A DNA stretch of 35,878 nucleotides from Bacteroidota bacterium (GCA_963169455.1 CAUJDW010000106.1:1-35878), one strand, 5' to 3'. Positions 1-8,410 are shown, counted from the stretch's first letter. Notes: a model not told the origin generated them from the sequence alone. Made by a program: numbers and translations.

Positions 1-201
1 ATCAGATACGGAATTGCTGCTGCCTGGCAACAACCCCTGCTCCCGCAAAAACCGCCTTACCACCCCACTATCCGGCGCCCGCCATACCTTTTCCCGATGA
101 TCCCACTGCCTTTGCGGCAAGGCCCGCACCGCATTGATCCGAACCCAATCGCCGGCAGCGATGGGAATACGCCACCGGCCGTTTTCCAATCTGGCTGTCA
201 T
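1..201 (-). CDS. N-terminal fragment of a probable tyrosine recombinase/integrase
   Basis: This minus-strand reading frame starts at ATG 201-199 and runs off the left edge, so only 67 residues are visible. The pattern R-x-N-A-V-R-A-L-P-x-R-x-W (residues 21-33), then K-V-W-R-A-P-D at 38-44, resembles the short N-terminal module found before the SAM-like core-binding domain in many Bacteroidota site-specific integrases, where a W..P-D motif is followed by a short helix. The core-binding domain and the catalytic R-H-R-Y residues lie outside the window, so the recombinase call is inference from the N-terminus alone. An iteron block at 253-312 and a -7-like element at 221-228 lie directly upstream and match the arrangement upstream of ssb at 33798. 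The alternative is an unrelated protein carrying a HARP-like DNA-binding module. Confidence 0.5.
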   Translation of the reverse strand, partial: MTARLENGRWRIPIAAGDWVRINAVRALPQRQWDHREKVWRAPDSGVVRRFLREQGLLPGSSNSVSD

Positions 202-220
202 TTGTTTGCCTTTTTTACCC

Positions 221-312
221 CTAAATTACCGCCTGGCCACCCGCCTAACCGTAGAATAAACGGTTAATGCCGTTAGTATCCGGAAATATCCGTTAGTATC
301 CGTTTGTTTTCG
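221..312 (-). promoter_or_regulatory. Iteron block plus -7-like element upstream of the recombinase-like gene
   Basis: Read on the minus strand, positions 312-253 carry direct repeats of the type TAACGGATAC (one degenerate unit in the middle), ending in ATTAACCGTTTATTCT. After exactly 24 bp comes TAATTTAG (228-221), one mismatch from the Bacteroidota -7 consensus TAnnTTTG, and then the ATG at 201. No TTG is found at the usual -33 distance. A gapless 60-bp copy (55 of 60 identical by eye) with the same 24-bp spacing precedes ssb at 33661-33752. I infer an activator-type operator. Confidence 0.6.
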
Positions 313-349
313 AATAGACGGGCTGGCGCCAGGGATTAACCGCCGCCGA

Positions 350-682
350 GGGTTTTTCGGGTTTTTCGGGTTTTTCGGGGCAATCGGGTTTTTCGGGTTT
401 TTCGGGGCAATCGGGTTAATCGGGGCAATCGGGGCAATCGGGTTTTTCGGGGCAATCGGGGCAATCGGGTTTTTCGGGTTTTTCGGGTTTTTCGGGTTAA
501 TCGGGGCAATCGGGGCAATCGGGTTAATCGGGGCAATCGGGGCAATCGGGTTTTTCGGGTTTTTCGGGGCAATCGGGGCAATCGGGTTTTTCGGGGCAAT
601 CGGGGCAATCGGGGTGGTCGGGGTGGTCGGGGTGGTCGAGTTGGTCGAGTTGGCCGGGTTGGCCGGGTTGGTCGAGTTGGCC
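350..682. repeat. 9-bp minisatellite, 37 units with a four-letter variable core
   Basis: Thirty-seven head-to-tail 9-bp units run from 350 to 682 without a phase break. Units 1-29 are of only three types: A is GGGTTTTTC, B is GGGGCAATC, C is GGGTTAATC. Type B sits at units 4, 7, 9, 10, 12, 13, 18, 19, 21, 22, 25, 26, 28 and 29, type C at 8, 17 and 20, and type A elsewhere. Units 30-32 are GGGGTGGTC and units 33-37 are degenerate G(A/G)GTTGG(T/C)C. The constant frame is GGG....TC. Because the period is divisible by three, the minus strand reads as an open Pro-Arg-Lys-Thr-Arg-Leu polymer, which I regard as an artefact. Confidence 0.95.
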
Positions 683-914
683 GGGTGACTGGGTGAGGGG
701 GAGGCCTGTAGGCCTTGTGACCGGGACTGTTCAAAGTTCCTGGTTCCAGCGGCCCTTTCGCGTAAGGCAAAGGAGGCTTCTCAGGGCTTTGCGCCCACTG
801 AAGGCGGCGCCCCCGAAGTTGCCGGGGCTTCCCCCCTCGCTCCGGAGCGCAAAACGGCGATATCCGGGATTGGGCCGGCCAAAGCGGCGCTGAACACCCT
901 TTTCCCCCTTTAGA

Positions 915-940
915 GATGGAATCGTTGTAACGATTCCATC
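915..940. repeat. Perfect 12-bp inverted repeat with 2-nt loop
   Basis: GATGGAATCGTT (915-926) and AACGATTCCATC (929-940) are perfect inverted copies separated by GT. No U-tract follows on either strand and no gene ends nearby, so a transcription terminator is unlikely. It looks like a small dispersed palindromic element or the end of an old mobile element. Confidence 0.7.
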
Positions 941-1098
941 CCTACTGAAGCAACCAGGAAAGCGCCCGGCAAACCACAGGCTCACCTCGTCTCCCCCTCA
1001 CCCAGCTTGCCCGGCTCGCAGAGTCGGGTCTCCCCGTCCCCCGTCCCCCTGACCGTTGATCGGGTAACCCGCCGGAGGCCAAACCGTGGCCATGGGCA

Positions 1099-1150
1099 AG
1101 TCACGGGGTAGCTGATCTTCTGCAAAATAAAGGCAAGCCACCCCGTGGCT
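1099..1150. repeat. Palindromic element, 15-bp stem with 22-nt loop (copy 1)
   Basis: AGTCACGGGGTAGCT (1099-1113) pairs with AGCCACCCCGTGGCT (1136-1150) at 13 of 15 positions, with a 22-nt loop. The same stem core (CCACGGGG followed by GGC or GGCC) and the same loop length occur at 21161-21214. The shared geometry suggests a REP-like dispersed family. Confidence 0.65.
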
Positions 1151-1233
1151 AACCGGTAACCTGCAACCTGCAACTTGAAACCAAAAACAAGAAACCCAAA
1201 CCCACGAGGGCATACAAGACTCCCAAAATTCCC

Positions 1234-1241
1234 TACCTTTG
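1234..1241 (+). promoter_or_regulatory. -7 element of the penicillin-binding protein gene
   Basis: TACCTTTG is an exact match to the Bacteroidota -7 consensus TAnnTTTG, 18 bp before the ATG at 1260. The upstream in-frame TTG at 1239 lies inside this element, which excludes it as a start. No TTG is seen about 20 bp upstream. Confidence 0.55.
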
Positions 1242-1259
1242 AACCAAGAACATACATCC

Positions 1260-3815
1260 ATGTTGAACGATTATTATAAGCAAGAGGAAAGAGAAGCCAC
1301 CTACCGCCAGATCGTGAAGTGGTTGTGGTACGCCTTTTTCGGAGGGATCGGCCTGGCGCTGCTCACCTTCATCATCCTCTCCTTCACCAACCTGCCTTCC
1401 GTCAGGCAACTGGAAAACCCCAAGAGCGAGGAGGCATCCCAGATATTTGCCGTCAACGGGGAAGTGATCGGCCGGTATTATACGGAAAACCGGGTGCCGG
1501 TCACCTTCGACGAGCTGTCGCCCAACCTGGTGAACGCCCTGGTGGCCACCGAAGACGAGCGGTACTTCAGGCACAGCGGCATCGATTTCCGCAGCCTGGG
1601 GCGGGCGGTCTTTTACATGGGCAGAAAAGGAGGCGCCAGCACCATCACCCAGCAGCTGGCAAAATTGCTCTTCACCGGCCAGAAGGCCGAGACTTCCAAC
1701 ATCTTCGAGCGGGTGATCCAGAAACTCAGGGAGTGGATCATCGCCATCCGCCTGGAGCGGCGCTATACCAAGGAGGAGATCATTGCCCTGTACCTCAATA
1801 AGTTCAACTTCATCAACGGCGCCTACGGCATCAAGGCCGCATCGGAAATCTATTTCGGCAAAAGCCAGGACTCGCTGGCGGCCCACGAGGCCGCCATGCT
1901 GGTGGGCATGCTGAAAAACCCCTCCCTGTTCAACCCCCTGCGCCGGCCCGAAGCCGTGCTCGGGCGCCGCTCCGTGGTGCTGAACCAGATGCGGAAAAAC
2001 GGCATGGTGTCCGCCATGGAGTACGACACCTTGAAACAACTGCCCCTCGGGCTCAACTTCACCCGCCAGACGCATGTGGACGGCATCGCCCCCTACTTCC
2101 GCATGGAAATGGCCAAGGATATCAAGGCCATCCTGGAGCGCAGGGAATGCCGGAAATCCGACGGCTCCGCCTACGACATCTACCGCGACGGGCTGCGCAT
2201 CTACACCACCATCGACCCCCGCATGCAGCGCATCGCCGAGGAAGAAATGGTGAAAAACATGGAAAGGGTGCAGAAGACCTTCTGGAATACCTGGAAGGTG
2301 ATGAGCAAAGACCCCTGGGAATACGTCAGCGGCTCCAAAAACGAAACGCCCGTCAATATCCGGAAGGAATCGCTTCGGGAACTGATCCGCAATTCGGACC
2401 GCTACCAGGCCCTGCGGGCGCATTACCTGCTGGAAGTGCTGGAAAAGATCGGGAATGAAGTGGACGGGTTCACTTTCCACGAAGACGACCGGGAGGTGGA
2501 CCGCATCATCCGCGACGCCGAAAGCGGGGAGGTCATCTCCGGCCTCGTCAGCCAGGGCGTCATCAGTTCCGGCATGGCCGCGAAATACCGCCAGGTGAAG
2601 CGCAGCCGCCACTTTTCCGAGCTGCGCACCCAATGGCACGCGCTGCAGGAAGCCGTTGACAAATCGTTCAATACCCGGACGAAGATGAGAGTCTTTGCCT
2701 ACAACAGCGAGATGGAGAAAGACACCACGATGACGCCGCTGGACTCCATCAAGTACCACCGCATGTTCCTGCAGACCGGCATCCTGGCCGTCGATCCCAT
2801 CACGGGTTACGTCAAGGTTTGGGTGGGCGGCATCAATTTCAAGTATTTCCAGTACGACCACAACCGCACCAGCCGGCAGGTGGGTTCTACCTTCAAGCCT
2901 TTCGTGTACGCAACGGCCATCGCCCAGCAGGGCTTCTCTCCCTGTTACCAGGTGTATGACATGCCCCATTCCATCGGCCCGGGCGACGGCAACTTCCACC
3001 TCCTCACGGAATGGAGGCCCAATAACGCCGACGGCCGCTTTTCCGGGCAGCTGCTCACCCTGAAGGAAGGGCTGCGCCAGTCCAAAAACTCGGTTTCCGT
3101 ACACCTCATGAAACAACTGGGCGATACCGAACCCGTGCGGGGCCTGGTACACCAGATGGGCATTGACAGCAGCCTGAAATACCCCAACGGCCGCTTCCGG
3201 GTGCCCAAATCGCCCTCCATCTGCCTGGGCTCCACCGACCTGACCAACATGGAGATGACGGGCGCCTACACTACTTTTGCCAACAACGGCATCTACAACA
3301 AGCCCATCTACCTGCTCCGCATCGAGGACAAAAACGGGCGCATCATCTACGAAGAATTCCCCCAGGAACGGGTGGCCATCAACCCCAACGCCAATTATGT
3401 GATGGTGGAAATGCTGCAGTACGCCGCTACGGCCATGGGCGGCATCAAAAGCCAGGTGGGCGGCAAGACCGGCACCACCAACGACTATGTGGACGGCTGG
3501 TTCATGGGCATCACCCCGAACCTGGTTGTCGGCACCTGGGTCGGCGGGGAAGACCGCTGGATACGCTTCCGCTCCCTCACCTACGGGCAGGGCGCCTATA
3601 TGGCCAAACCCTTCTTCCGGGAGTTCATCAAACGGCTGGAAGCCGAAAAGGACATCGATTACGACCCCAACGCCCGCTTCCACCGCCCCGCCGGCGACCT
3701 GGGCATCGAAATGGACTGCAACGAATACAACCGCAATGTCCCCTCCCTGGATAGCGACAACGAATTCGGGGAGGAAAAATTCAGCGAAGATATGTTCGGG
3801 GATGAAACCTTCTGA
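1260..3815 (+). CDS. Class A penicillin-binding protein (PBP1A-type bifunctional peptidoglycan synthase)
   Basis: This 851-residue protein polymerises lipid II glycan strands and cross-links the peptides in the periplasm. It has a short cytoplasmic tail, one membrane anchor at about residues 21-42, then a GT51 transglycosylase domain with A-T-E98-D-E-R-Y-F, where E98 is the catalytic glutamate, and G-G-A-S-T-I-T-Q-Q. The transpeptidase domain shows all three penicillin-binding motifs: S543-T-F-K546, S608-K-N610 and K736-T-G-T. A linker of about 200 residues between the domains contains a charged stretch. The C-terminus is acidic. The ATG at 1260 is chosen because the earlier in-frame TTG lies in the -7 element. 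It is followed after 70 bp by a lipoprotein gene in the same direction. Length and motifs fit an intact enzyme. Confidence 0.95.
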   Translation: MLNDYYKQEEREATYRQIVKWLWYAFFGGIGLALLTFIILSFTNLPSVRQLENPKSEEASQIFAVNGEVIGRYYTENRVPVTFDELSPNLVNALVATEDERYFRHSGIDFRSLGRAVFYMGRKGGASTITQQLAKLLFTGQKAETSNIFERVIQKLREWIIAIRLERRYTKEEIIALYLNKFNFINGAYGIKAASEIYFGKSQDSLAAHEAAMLVGMLKNPSLFNPLRRPEAVLGRRSVVLNQMRKNGMVSAMEYDTLKQLPLGLNFTRQTHVDGIAPYFRMEMAKDIKAILERRECRKSDGSAYDIYRDGLRIYTTIDPRMQRIAEEEMVKNMERVQKTFWNTWKVMSKDPWEYVSGSKNETPVNIRKESLRELIRNSDRYQALRAHYLLEVLEKIGNEVDGFTFHEDDREVDRIIRDAESGEVISGLVSQGVISSGMAAKYRQVKRSRHFSELRTQWHALQEAVDKSFNTRTKMRVFAYNSEMEKDTTMTPLDSIKYHRMFLQTGILAVDPITGYVKVWVGGINFKYFQYDHNRTSRQVGSTFKPFVYATAIAQQGFSPCYQVYDMPHSIGPGDGNFHLLTEWRPNNADGRFSGQLLTLKEGLRQSKNSVSVHLMKQLGDTEPVRGLVHQMGIDSSLKYPNGRFRVPKSPSICLGSTDLTNMEMTGAYTTFANNGIYNKPIYLLRIEDKNGRIIYEEFPQERVAINPNANYVMVEMLQYAATAMGGIKSQVGGKTGTTNDYVDGWFMGITPNLVVGTWVGGEDRWIRFRSLTYGQGAYMAKPFFREFIKRLEAEKDIDYDPNARFHRPAGDLGIEMDCNEYNRNVPSLDSDNEFGEEKFSEDMFGDETF

Positions 3816-3885
3816 ATCAGCAGCCCAGCTGAGGTGCAGTACGCCAGTTTTTTTATTTTTACGCCACAGAACCAAGCCCAGCTGC

Positions 3886-5904
3886 ATGAACCGCACCATC
3901 GCCTTTTGCCTGATGCTTTACGGCTTTTTCCTGCCGTGGAGCTGCGTCCCCCCCACCGAGCGGGTGATCACCGATGTCAACGTCCGCCTGGATGACCCCC
4001 TGTTCCGGAAAATCCACGATTTTCAGGACCGGCAGGAGTTGGACAGCCTGTACGCTTTTTTTCGCCATGAAGACCCCACCTACCGCTACCTGGCGGCCAT
4101 GGCCTTCGGCTCCATAAAGAACCCGGCGGCCAACGACAGCCTGGCGATCCTGCTGAGCGACCCCATTGACAACGTACGGGCGGCGGCGGCCTACGCCATC
4201 GGCCAGGCCGGCGATGTTTCCGGCGAGGCTCTCCTGAAACAGGCCTTTGCCCGCGAGGATACCGGCGGACTATACCGCCTGGCCAACCGGGCCATCCTGG
4301 AGGCTGTGGGGAAGTGCGGCACGGAAGAAAGCCTGCGGGCGCTGGCCACCATCAGCACCTACCAGCCCCGGGATACGGCCCTGCTGGAAGGGCAGGCCCG
4401 GGGCATCTACCGCTTCGCCCTGCGCAAAATCGTGCTGCCGGAAGGCACCGGGCGCATGCTCGATTTGGCCACATCCTCCGCCTTTCCCGACGGCGTTCGC
4501 CTCATCGCCGCCAACTACCTCCAACGAGCCGAAAACATCAAACTCGATTCCCTGGCCGGCGAAACCATCGCCCGGGCCCTGGCGGCGGAGCGCAATCCCG
4601 ATATCCGAATGGCCCTGGCCACGGGGCTGGGCAAGGTGAACTCGGAGGGCGCCCTCACCGCCCTGCTGGAAGCTTATGAAAAAGAAACGGACTACCGCGT
4701 GCAGTGCAACATCCTGCGGGCGCTGGCGCGGTTCGACTATGCGCGGGGGCAGGCCACGGCGCTGAAAGCCCTCAAAGCACCCAATGCCAACCTGGCCAAC
4801 TGCGCCGTCCAGTATTTCCTGGAAAAGGGCATAGCCCAGGACGCCGCCTTCTACTGGCGCACCGCCAAGGACACCCTGCCCCCGGCCATCCAGCTGGGCA
4901 TGTACCAGGCCGCCAACCGCCACCTGCCCGCCTTCTCGGTGGAAACGCGCGACGCCATCAATGCCGAACTCCGGCAGCGCCTGCAAAGCGCAGGCTCTCC
5001 ATACGAAAAAGCGGCGGCCATCAGGTCCCTGGGAGAATTCGGCTGGAACTTCCGCTATATCTTCCAGGAAGGCTTTACCGCCGAATCGCCCGTAGTTCGC
5101 ACGGCCACCATGGAAGCCCTGGCCGCTATCAGCAACCGGCCCGACTTCCGCACTTTCTTCGGAGAAGGCTACCGCCAGGTGCGCCGCGAACTGATCTACT
5201 ACTTCATGCAGGCCATGCAAAGCGGCGACCCCGCCATGATCGCCATCGCGGCCACCGGCCTGCACAACGAACGCCTCAACTACCAAACCTATATCGACAG
5301 CGTTGCCATCAAGGTGCTGGACGCCACCCTGGCAAAACTGGAGCTTCCCAAAGAGATCGAAACCTACAACGAACTGAACAAAACGATCGCATTCCTGCGC
5401 AACCAGCCCGAACCGCCCTCCAAAACACCGGAATACAACCACCCCATCGACTGGAATATGCTCAGCCATATCGCCAGCGGCAAACGCGCCATCATCCGCA
5501 CCGGCCTGGGGGATATCGAACTGGAACTGCTGCCCGAAGCAGCGCCCGGCACAGTGGCCAATTTCGTAGCCCTCGCCCGACAGGGCTTTTTCTCCGACAG
5601 GGTATTCCACCGCGTCGTCCCCAATTTCGTCATCCAGGGCGGCTGCCCGCGCGGAGACGGCTACGGCAGCCTCGACTATTCCATCCGCTCGGAATTGCCG
5701 ATGCTCCATTACTACGATGCCGCCGGCTACGTGGGCATGGCGTCGGCCGGCAACCACACCGAATGCACGCAGTTTTTCATCACCCACTCCCCCACCCCGC
5801 ACCTCGATGGCAACTACACCATCTTCGCCAAAGTCGTAAAAGGAATGGAAACCGTGCACCAGGTTCAGGTGGGAACCGCCATCGAAGAGATACTGATCCA
5901 ATAG
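3886..5904 (+). CDS. HEAT-repeat lipoprotein with C-terminal cyclophilin-type peptidyl-prolyl isomerase
   Basis: This 672-residue protein has a lipoprotein signal peptide ending L-P-W-S-C20, so it is probably anchored in an envelope membrane. Residues of about 45-520 form helical HEAT-like repeats, visible as recurring R-x-A-A-A-Y-A-I-G and I-R-M-A-L-A-T-G-L-G type motifs. From about residue 530 to the end is a cyclophilin domain with V-F-H-R-V-V-P-N-F-V-I-Q-G-G, G-M-A-S-A-G-N-H-T-E-C-T-Q-F-F-I-T and L-D-G-N-Y-T-I-F-A-K-V. The domain catalyses cis-trans isomerisation of Xaa-Pro bonds, and the HEAT part probably binds client proteins. The ATG at 3886 is chosen because the signal peptide begins there; the frame is open further upstream but overlaps the preceding gene. 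gcvT follows after 32 bp and may be co-transcribed. Confidence 0.9.
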   Translation: MNRTIAFCLMLYGFFLPWSCVPPTERVITDVNVRLDDPLFRKIHDFQDRQELDSLYAFFRHEDPTYRYLAAMAFGSIKNPAANDSLAILLSDPIDNVRAAAAYAIGQAGDVSGEALLKQAFAREDTGGLYRLANRAILEAVGKCGTEESLRALATISTYQPRDTALLEGQARGIYRFALRKIVLPEGTGRMLDLATSSAFPDGVRLIAANYLQRAENIKLDSLAGETIARALAAERNPDIRMALATGLGKVNSEGALTALLEAYEKETDYRVQCNILRALARFDYARGQATALKALKAPNANLANCAVQYFLEKGIAQDAAFYWRTAKDTLPPAIQLGMYQAANRHLPAFSVETRDAINAELRQRLQSAGSPYEKAAAIRSLGEFGWNFRYIFQEGFTAESPVVRTATMEALAAISNRPDFRTFFGEGYRQVRRELIYYFMQAMQSGDPAMIAIAATGLHNERLNYQTYIDSVAIKVLDATLAKLELPKEIETYNELNKTIAFLRNQPEPPSKTPEYNHPIDWNMLSHIASGKRAIIRTGLGDIELELLPEAAPGTVANFVALARQGFFSDRVFHRVVPNFVIQGGCPRGDGYGSLDYSIRSELPMLHYYDAAGYVGMASAGNHTECTQFFITHSPTPHLDGNYTIFAKVVKGMETVHQVQVGTAIEEILIQ

Positions 5905-5936
5905 CTTCACAGCTTCGAACCGAATAAAATCAAAAA

Positions 5937-7040
5937 ATGAAAAACACACCTTTAACGGAAAAGCACATCGCGCTGGGCGCCCGCATGGCGGAATTCGCAG
6001 GCTACAACATGCCCATCTCCTATAGCACGATCACAGAGGAACACCAGCAGGTCAGGAACAAGGTAGGCGTATTCGACGTCTCCCACATGGGCGAATTCAT
6101 CGTCAGGGGCCGGGAAGCGCTAAACCTGGTCCAGGAGGTGACCTCCAACGATGCCTCCCGCCTGCAGCCCGGCGAAGCCCAGTATTCCTGCTTCCCCAAC
6201 AGCGAAGGCGGCATCGTCGACGACTGCCTGGTGTACCGCCTCCATGACGACAACTGCGCCGAAGGGGAACAGGCCTTCATGCTGGTGGTCAACGCCTCCA
6301 ACATCGAAAAGGACTGGGAGTGGGTGAACCGCCACAACCGCTTCGACACCCGCCTGATCGACATCTCCGCACAAACCGGGCTGATCGCCGTGCAGGGGCC
6401 CCTCGCCGCCGAAACCCTGCAGCCGCTTACGGATGTCAGCCTGAAGGACATGAAGTACTACACCTTCGTTAAGGGGACTTTCGCCGGGGCCGAAAATGTG
6501 CTCATCTCCGCAACGGGATACACCGGCGCCGGCGGCTTCGAACTGTACGCCGAAGCCGGCCTGATCGCCGAACTTTGGGACAGGGTTTTTGAGGCCGGCG
6601 CCGCCCACGGCATCAAACCCATCGGGCTGGGCGCCCGCGACACCCTGCGCCTCGAAATGGGCTACTGCCTGTACGGCAACGACATCGACGACACCACCTC
6701 TCCCATCGAAGCCGGCCTGGGCTGGATTACCAAAACCCAGAAGGGCAACTTCATCGGCCGCGATATCTTTGCCCGGCAGCGCGAAGCAGGCGTCAGCCGC
6801 AAGCTGGTGGGCTTCATCCTGCCCGGCGAACGCCGAGTGCCCCGCCACGACTACCCCATCGAGGACGCCGCCGGCCATACCGTCGGCAAGGTGACCTCCG
6901 GCACCATGTCGCCCTCCCTCAGCTACCCCATCGGCATGGGGTATGTGGACGCCAGCCTGTCCGCCCCCGGCAGCACGGTTTACATCATCGCCGGGCAAAA
7001 ACGCCTCGAAGCTCAGGTCGCCAAACCGCCTTTTGTTTGA
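5937..7040 (+). CDS. gcvT: Aminomethyltransferase, glycine cleavage system T protein
   Basis: This 367-residue protein transfers the aminomethyl carbon of glycine to tetrahydrofolate and releases ammonia. The N-terminal K-N-T-P-L-T-E-K-H, the [10 protein letters not shown] motif at about 42-51, and the A-G-Y-N-M-P and E-A-G-L-G-W motifs are typical of GcvT, as is the length. No gcvP or gcvH is in the window, so the gene stands apart from its partners, which is common in Bacteroidota. It lies 32 bp behind the HEAT/cyclophilin gene on the same strand. A different folate-binding GcvT-like protein (YgfZ type) is less likely because conservation runs the full length. Confidence 0.95.
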   Translation: MKNTPLTEKHIALGARMAEFAGYNMPISYSTITEEHQQVRNKVGVFDVSHMGEFIVRGREALNLVQEVTSNDASRLQPGEAQYSCFPNSEGGIVDDCLVYRLHDDNCAEGEQAFMLVVNASNIEKDWEWVNRHNRFDTRLIDISAQTGLIAVQGPLAAETLQPLTDVSLKDMKYYTFVKGTFAGAENVLISATGYTGAGGFELYAEAGLIAELWDRVFEAGAAHGIKPIGLGARDTLRLEMGYCLYGNDIDDTTSPIEAGLGWITKTQKGNFIGRDIFARQREAGVSRKLVGFILPGERRVPRHDYPIEDAAGHTVGKVTSGTMSPSLSYPIGMGYVDASLSAPGSTVYIIAGQKRLEAQVAKPPFV

Positions 7041-7232
7041 TGGAGGGCGCTCCGGAAAGCCCGGAGGGGGTACTGGAGTGCCGGCCCGACTCCGCCCTGT
7101 GGGCTACGGCCGGGTAAAAGTATTGGAATACTGGAATACTGGCGTACTGCATACTGATGCCCTGGCTGGATGGCTGAGCTTATAGCCTTCCGACCTTCCA
7201 ACCTCCCCAGAGGGGAGACGAGGAGAAGGGGT

Positions 7233-7269
7233 GACCTGTTGACCTGTTGACCTTTTGACCTTTCGACCT
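7233..7269. repeat. 8-bp tandem repeat GACCTNTT
   Basis: Four consecutive 8-bp units (GACCTGTT twice, GACCTTTT, GACCTTTC) plus a partial GACCT run from 7233 to 7269. It is one of several unrelated short tandem arrays in the gaps of this window. Confidence 0.85.
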
Positions 7270-7360
7270 CAGCTGCAAGAAGTGCAAATAGCGACAAAAA
7301 AATCAGGCTGCCGCAGAGGGGGCCAAAACAAAAGCCTGCTGATTTTTTTTATCTTGTTGG

Positions 7361-7376
7361 TTCAAAACTTTTTGAA
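7361..7376. promoter_or_regulatory. Candidate operator, perfect palindrome before the GbsR-like gene
   Basis: TTCAAAA (7361-7367) and TTTTGAA (7370-7376) are perfect inverted copies separated by CT, 15 bp before the ATG at 7391. TATCTTGT at 7350-7357, a weak -7 match, lies just upstream, which would put the palindrome near the transcription start. Regulators of this winged-helix class often bind such palindromes and repress themselves. Autoregulation is inference. Confidence 0.4.
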
Positions 7377-7390
7377 ACTTCATTACCAAC

Positions 7391-7891
7391 ATGAAACTAA
7401 AGGAAGGCAAGGATAAATTCATCCAGTCCTGGGGCGCCCTGGGGTCGAGTTGGGGCATCAACCGTACCATGGCGCAGATACACGCGCTGCTGCTCATCTC
7501 CCCGGAAGCACTCAGCGCCGAAGACATCATGGAGGAGTTGCAGATATCCCGCGGCAACGCCAACATGAACATCCGCGCCCTCATTGACTGGGGGCTCGTC
7601 TATAAGGAACTCAGGGCCGGAGAGCGCAGGGAGTTTTTCGTGGCCGAAAAGGACATGTGGACGGTGGTGAAGCACATTATCATACAGCGCAAAAAGAAGG
7701 AACTGGAACCCATGCTCAAAGTGCTGGATGAAATTTCCAGCGTGGAGGACAACAGCAAGGAGGCGGAGGAATTCGTTCACATCATCCGCGAGATCAAACT
7801 CTTCTCCAACAAGGCGGACTCCACCCTCGACAGCCTGGTAAAAGCGGATTCCAACTGGTTCGTCGGCACCTTCATGAAGATGATCAAGTAG
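7391..7891 (+). CDS. GbsR/MarR-family transcriptional regulator
   Basis: This 166-residue protein has an N-terminal winged helix-turn-helix: M-A-Q-I-H-A-L-L-L-I-S near residues 30-41, L-S-A-E-D-I-M-E-E-L-Q-I-S-R-G-N-A-N near 46-63, then a wing G-L-V-Y-K-E-L-R-A-G-E-R-R-E-F-F. A basic helical C-terminal half (I-I-I-Q-R-K-K-K-E-L) probably mediates dimerisation. This fits the GbsR subfamily of MarR regulators, some of which control osmolyte uptake genes. The ligand and targets here cannot be read from sequence. The gene is convergent with rbfA with only 2 bp between the stop codons. A perfect palindrome just upstream may be its own operator. Confidence 0.8.
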   Translation: MKLKEGKDKFIQSWGALGSSWGINRTMAQIHALLLISPEALSAEDIMEELQISRGNANMNIRALIDWGLVYKELRAGERREFFVAEKDMWTVVKHIIIQRKKKELEPMLKVLDEISSVEDNSKEAEEFVHIIREIKLFSNKADSTLDSLVKADSNWFVGTFMKMIK

Positions 7892-7893
7892 CT

Positions 7894-8286
7894 TTACTCC
7901 TCTTCCTGCGCCGCGCTCTCGTCCCCCATCTGATGCTCCTCGTGCAGGCGGCCGAAAAGGGCGCGCAGGCGGTACATCTCGTCGAGGGTGTCGTCGAGGA
8001 AAAACGCAATGTCCGGAATGCGGCGCATTTGTTTGCGGATGCGGAAGGAAAGCGCCTGCTTCAGGCGGGCTATATGTTCCTCCAGTTCCAGGATCACCCC
8101 TTGTTTGTGTTCCGTGTTGTACACGCTGAGGTATATCTTGGCGAGGTTGAAATCGGGCGTCACCTTGACCTGGGTAACCGTCACCAAAGGCTCGGCCCCG
8201 TACACGTAACTTCCTTCATTCTGCAGGACTATGCTGAAGTGCCGCTTGATCAGCTCCGCTACCTGCAATTGTCTTTTCGTTTCCAT
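7894..8286 (-). CDS. rbfA: 30S ribosome-binding factor A
   Basis: This 130-residue protein helps 16S rRNA 5'-end maturation in the small ribosomal subunit. It starts M-E-T-K-R-Q-L-Q-V-A-E-L-I-K-R and shows V-T-Q-V-K-V-T-P-D-F-N-L-A-K-I-Y-L-S-V-Y and R-I-P-D-I-A-F-F-L-D-D-T-L-D, the typical RbfA KH-like fold with the R-x-x-P-x-L-x-F-x-x-D-D-S-like signature. It ends in an acidic tail. The start at 8286 is preferred because a strong promoter (-33 TTG, 20 bp, -7 TATATTTG) lies immediately upstream, inside the longer open frame. It is divergent from recG. Confidence 0.92.
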   Translation of the reverse strand: METKRQLQVAELIKRHFSIVLQNEGSYVYGAEPLVTVTQVKVTPDFNLAKIYLSVYNTEHKQGVILELEEHIARLKQALSFRIRKQMRRIPDIAFFLDDTLDEMYRLRALFGRLHEEHQMGDESAAQEEE

Positions 8287-8317
8287 ATCCGCTGTCTTCT
8301 CTGCTTTAACAAGGGCG

Positions 8318-8348
8318 CAAATATACTGGAAATCGAATGCCTTGTCAA
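8318..8348 (-). promoter_or_regulatory. Bacteroidota-type promoter of rbfA
   Basis: On the minus strand TTG (8348-8346) is followed after 20 bp by TATATTTG (8325-8318), an exact TAnnTTTG match. The expected transcript would start around 8311, about 25 nt before the rbfA ATG at 8286. This is the best complete -33/-7 promoter I found in the window. Confidence 0.65.
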
Positions 8349-8410
8349 TGGCATCGCCCAAAGGGAAGTATTTATTGGATGGGAAACAGGTGCAAAAACA
8401 AAAAGTTTTT

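Larger units (their letters stand above)
202..1259. other. Intergenic stretch of about 1.06 kb packed with repeats
   Basis: No credible gene is seen between the recombinase-like gene and the penicillin-binding protein. The stretch holds the iteron promoter (221-312), a 9-bp minisatellite (350-682), a 12-bp perfect hairpin (915-940), pyrimidine-rich repeat remnants at 980-1075, a 15-bp stem palindrome (1099-1150), CAACCTG-type short repeats at about 1155-1190, and the -7 element of the next gene. The open frames here have a repeat-driven Pro/Arg/Lys/Thr composition and no family resemblance. Confidence 0.7.
7041..7390. other. Intergenic stretch with short tandem repeats
   Basis: This 350-bp gap between gcvT and the GbsR-like gene contains 8-bp tandem units around ATACTGGA at about 7120-7160, a repeat-family remnant at 7205-7232 whose reverse complement contains CCTCGTCTCCCCTC, and an 8-bp GACCTGTT array (7233-7269). 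An inverted pair AAAAAAATCAG/CTGATTTTTTT (7296-7306 and 7339-7349) may act as a terminator in either direction. No gene was seen. Confidence 0.6.

Noticed and set aside
336-770. Open minus-strand frame of Pro-Arg-Leu-Lys-Thr repeats
   Set aside because: It is the translation of the 9-bp minisatellite, which stays open because the period is a multiple of three. No start signal or family resemblance was seen.
1233-3899. Long minus-strand open frame opposite the penicillin-binding protein gene
   Set aside because: It is a shadow of GC-rich codon usage on the other strand. The plus-strand frame has all PBP motifs.
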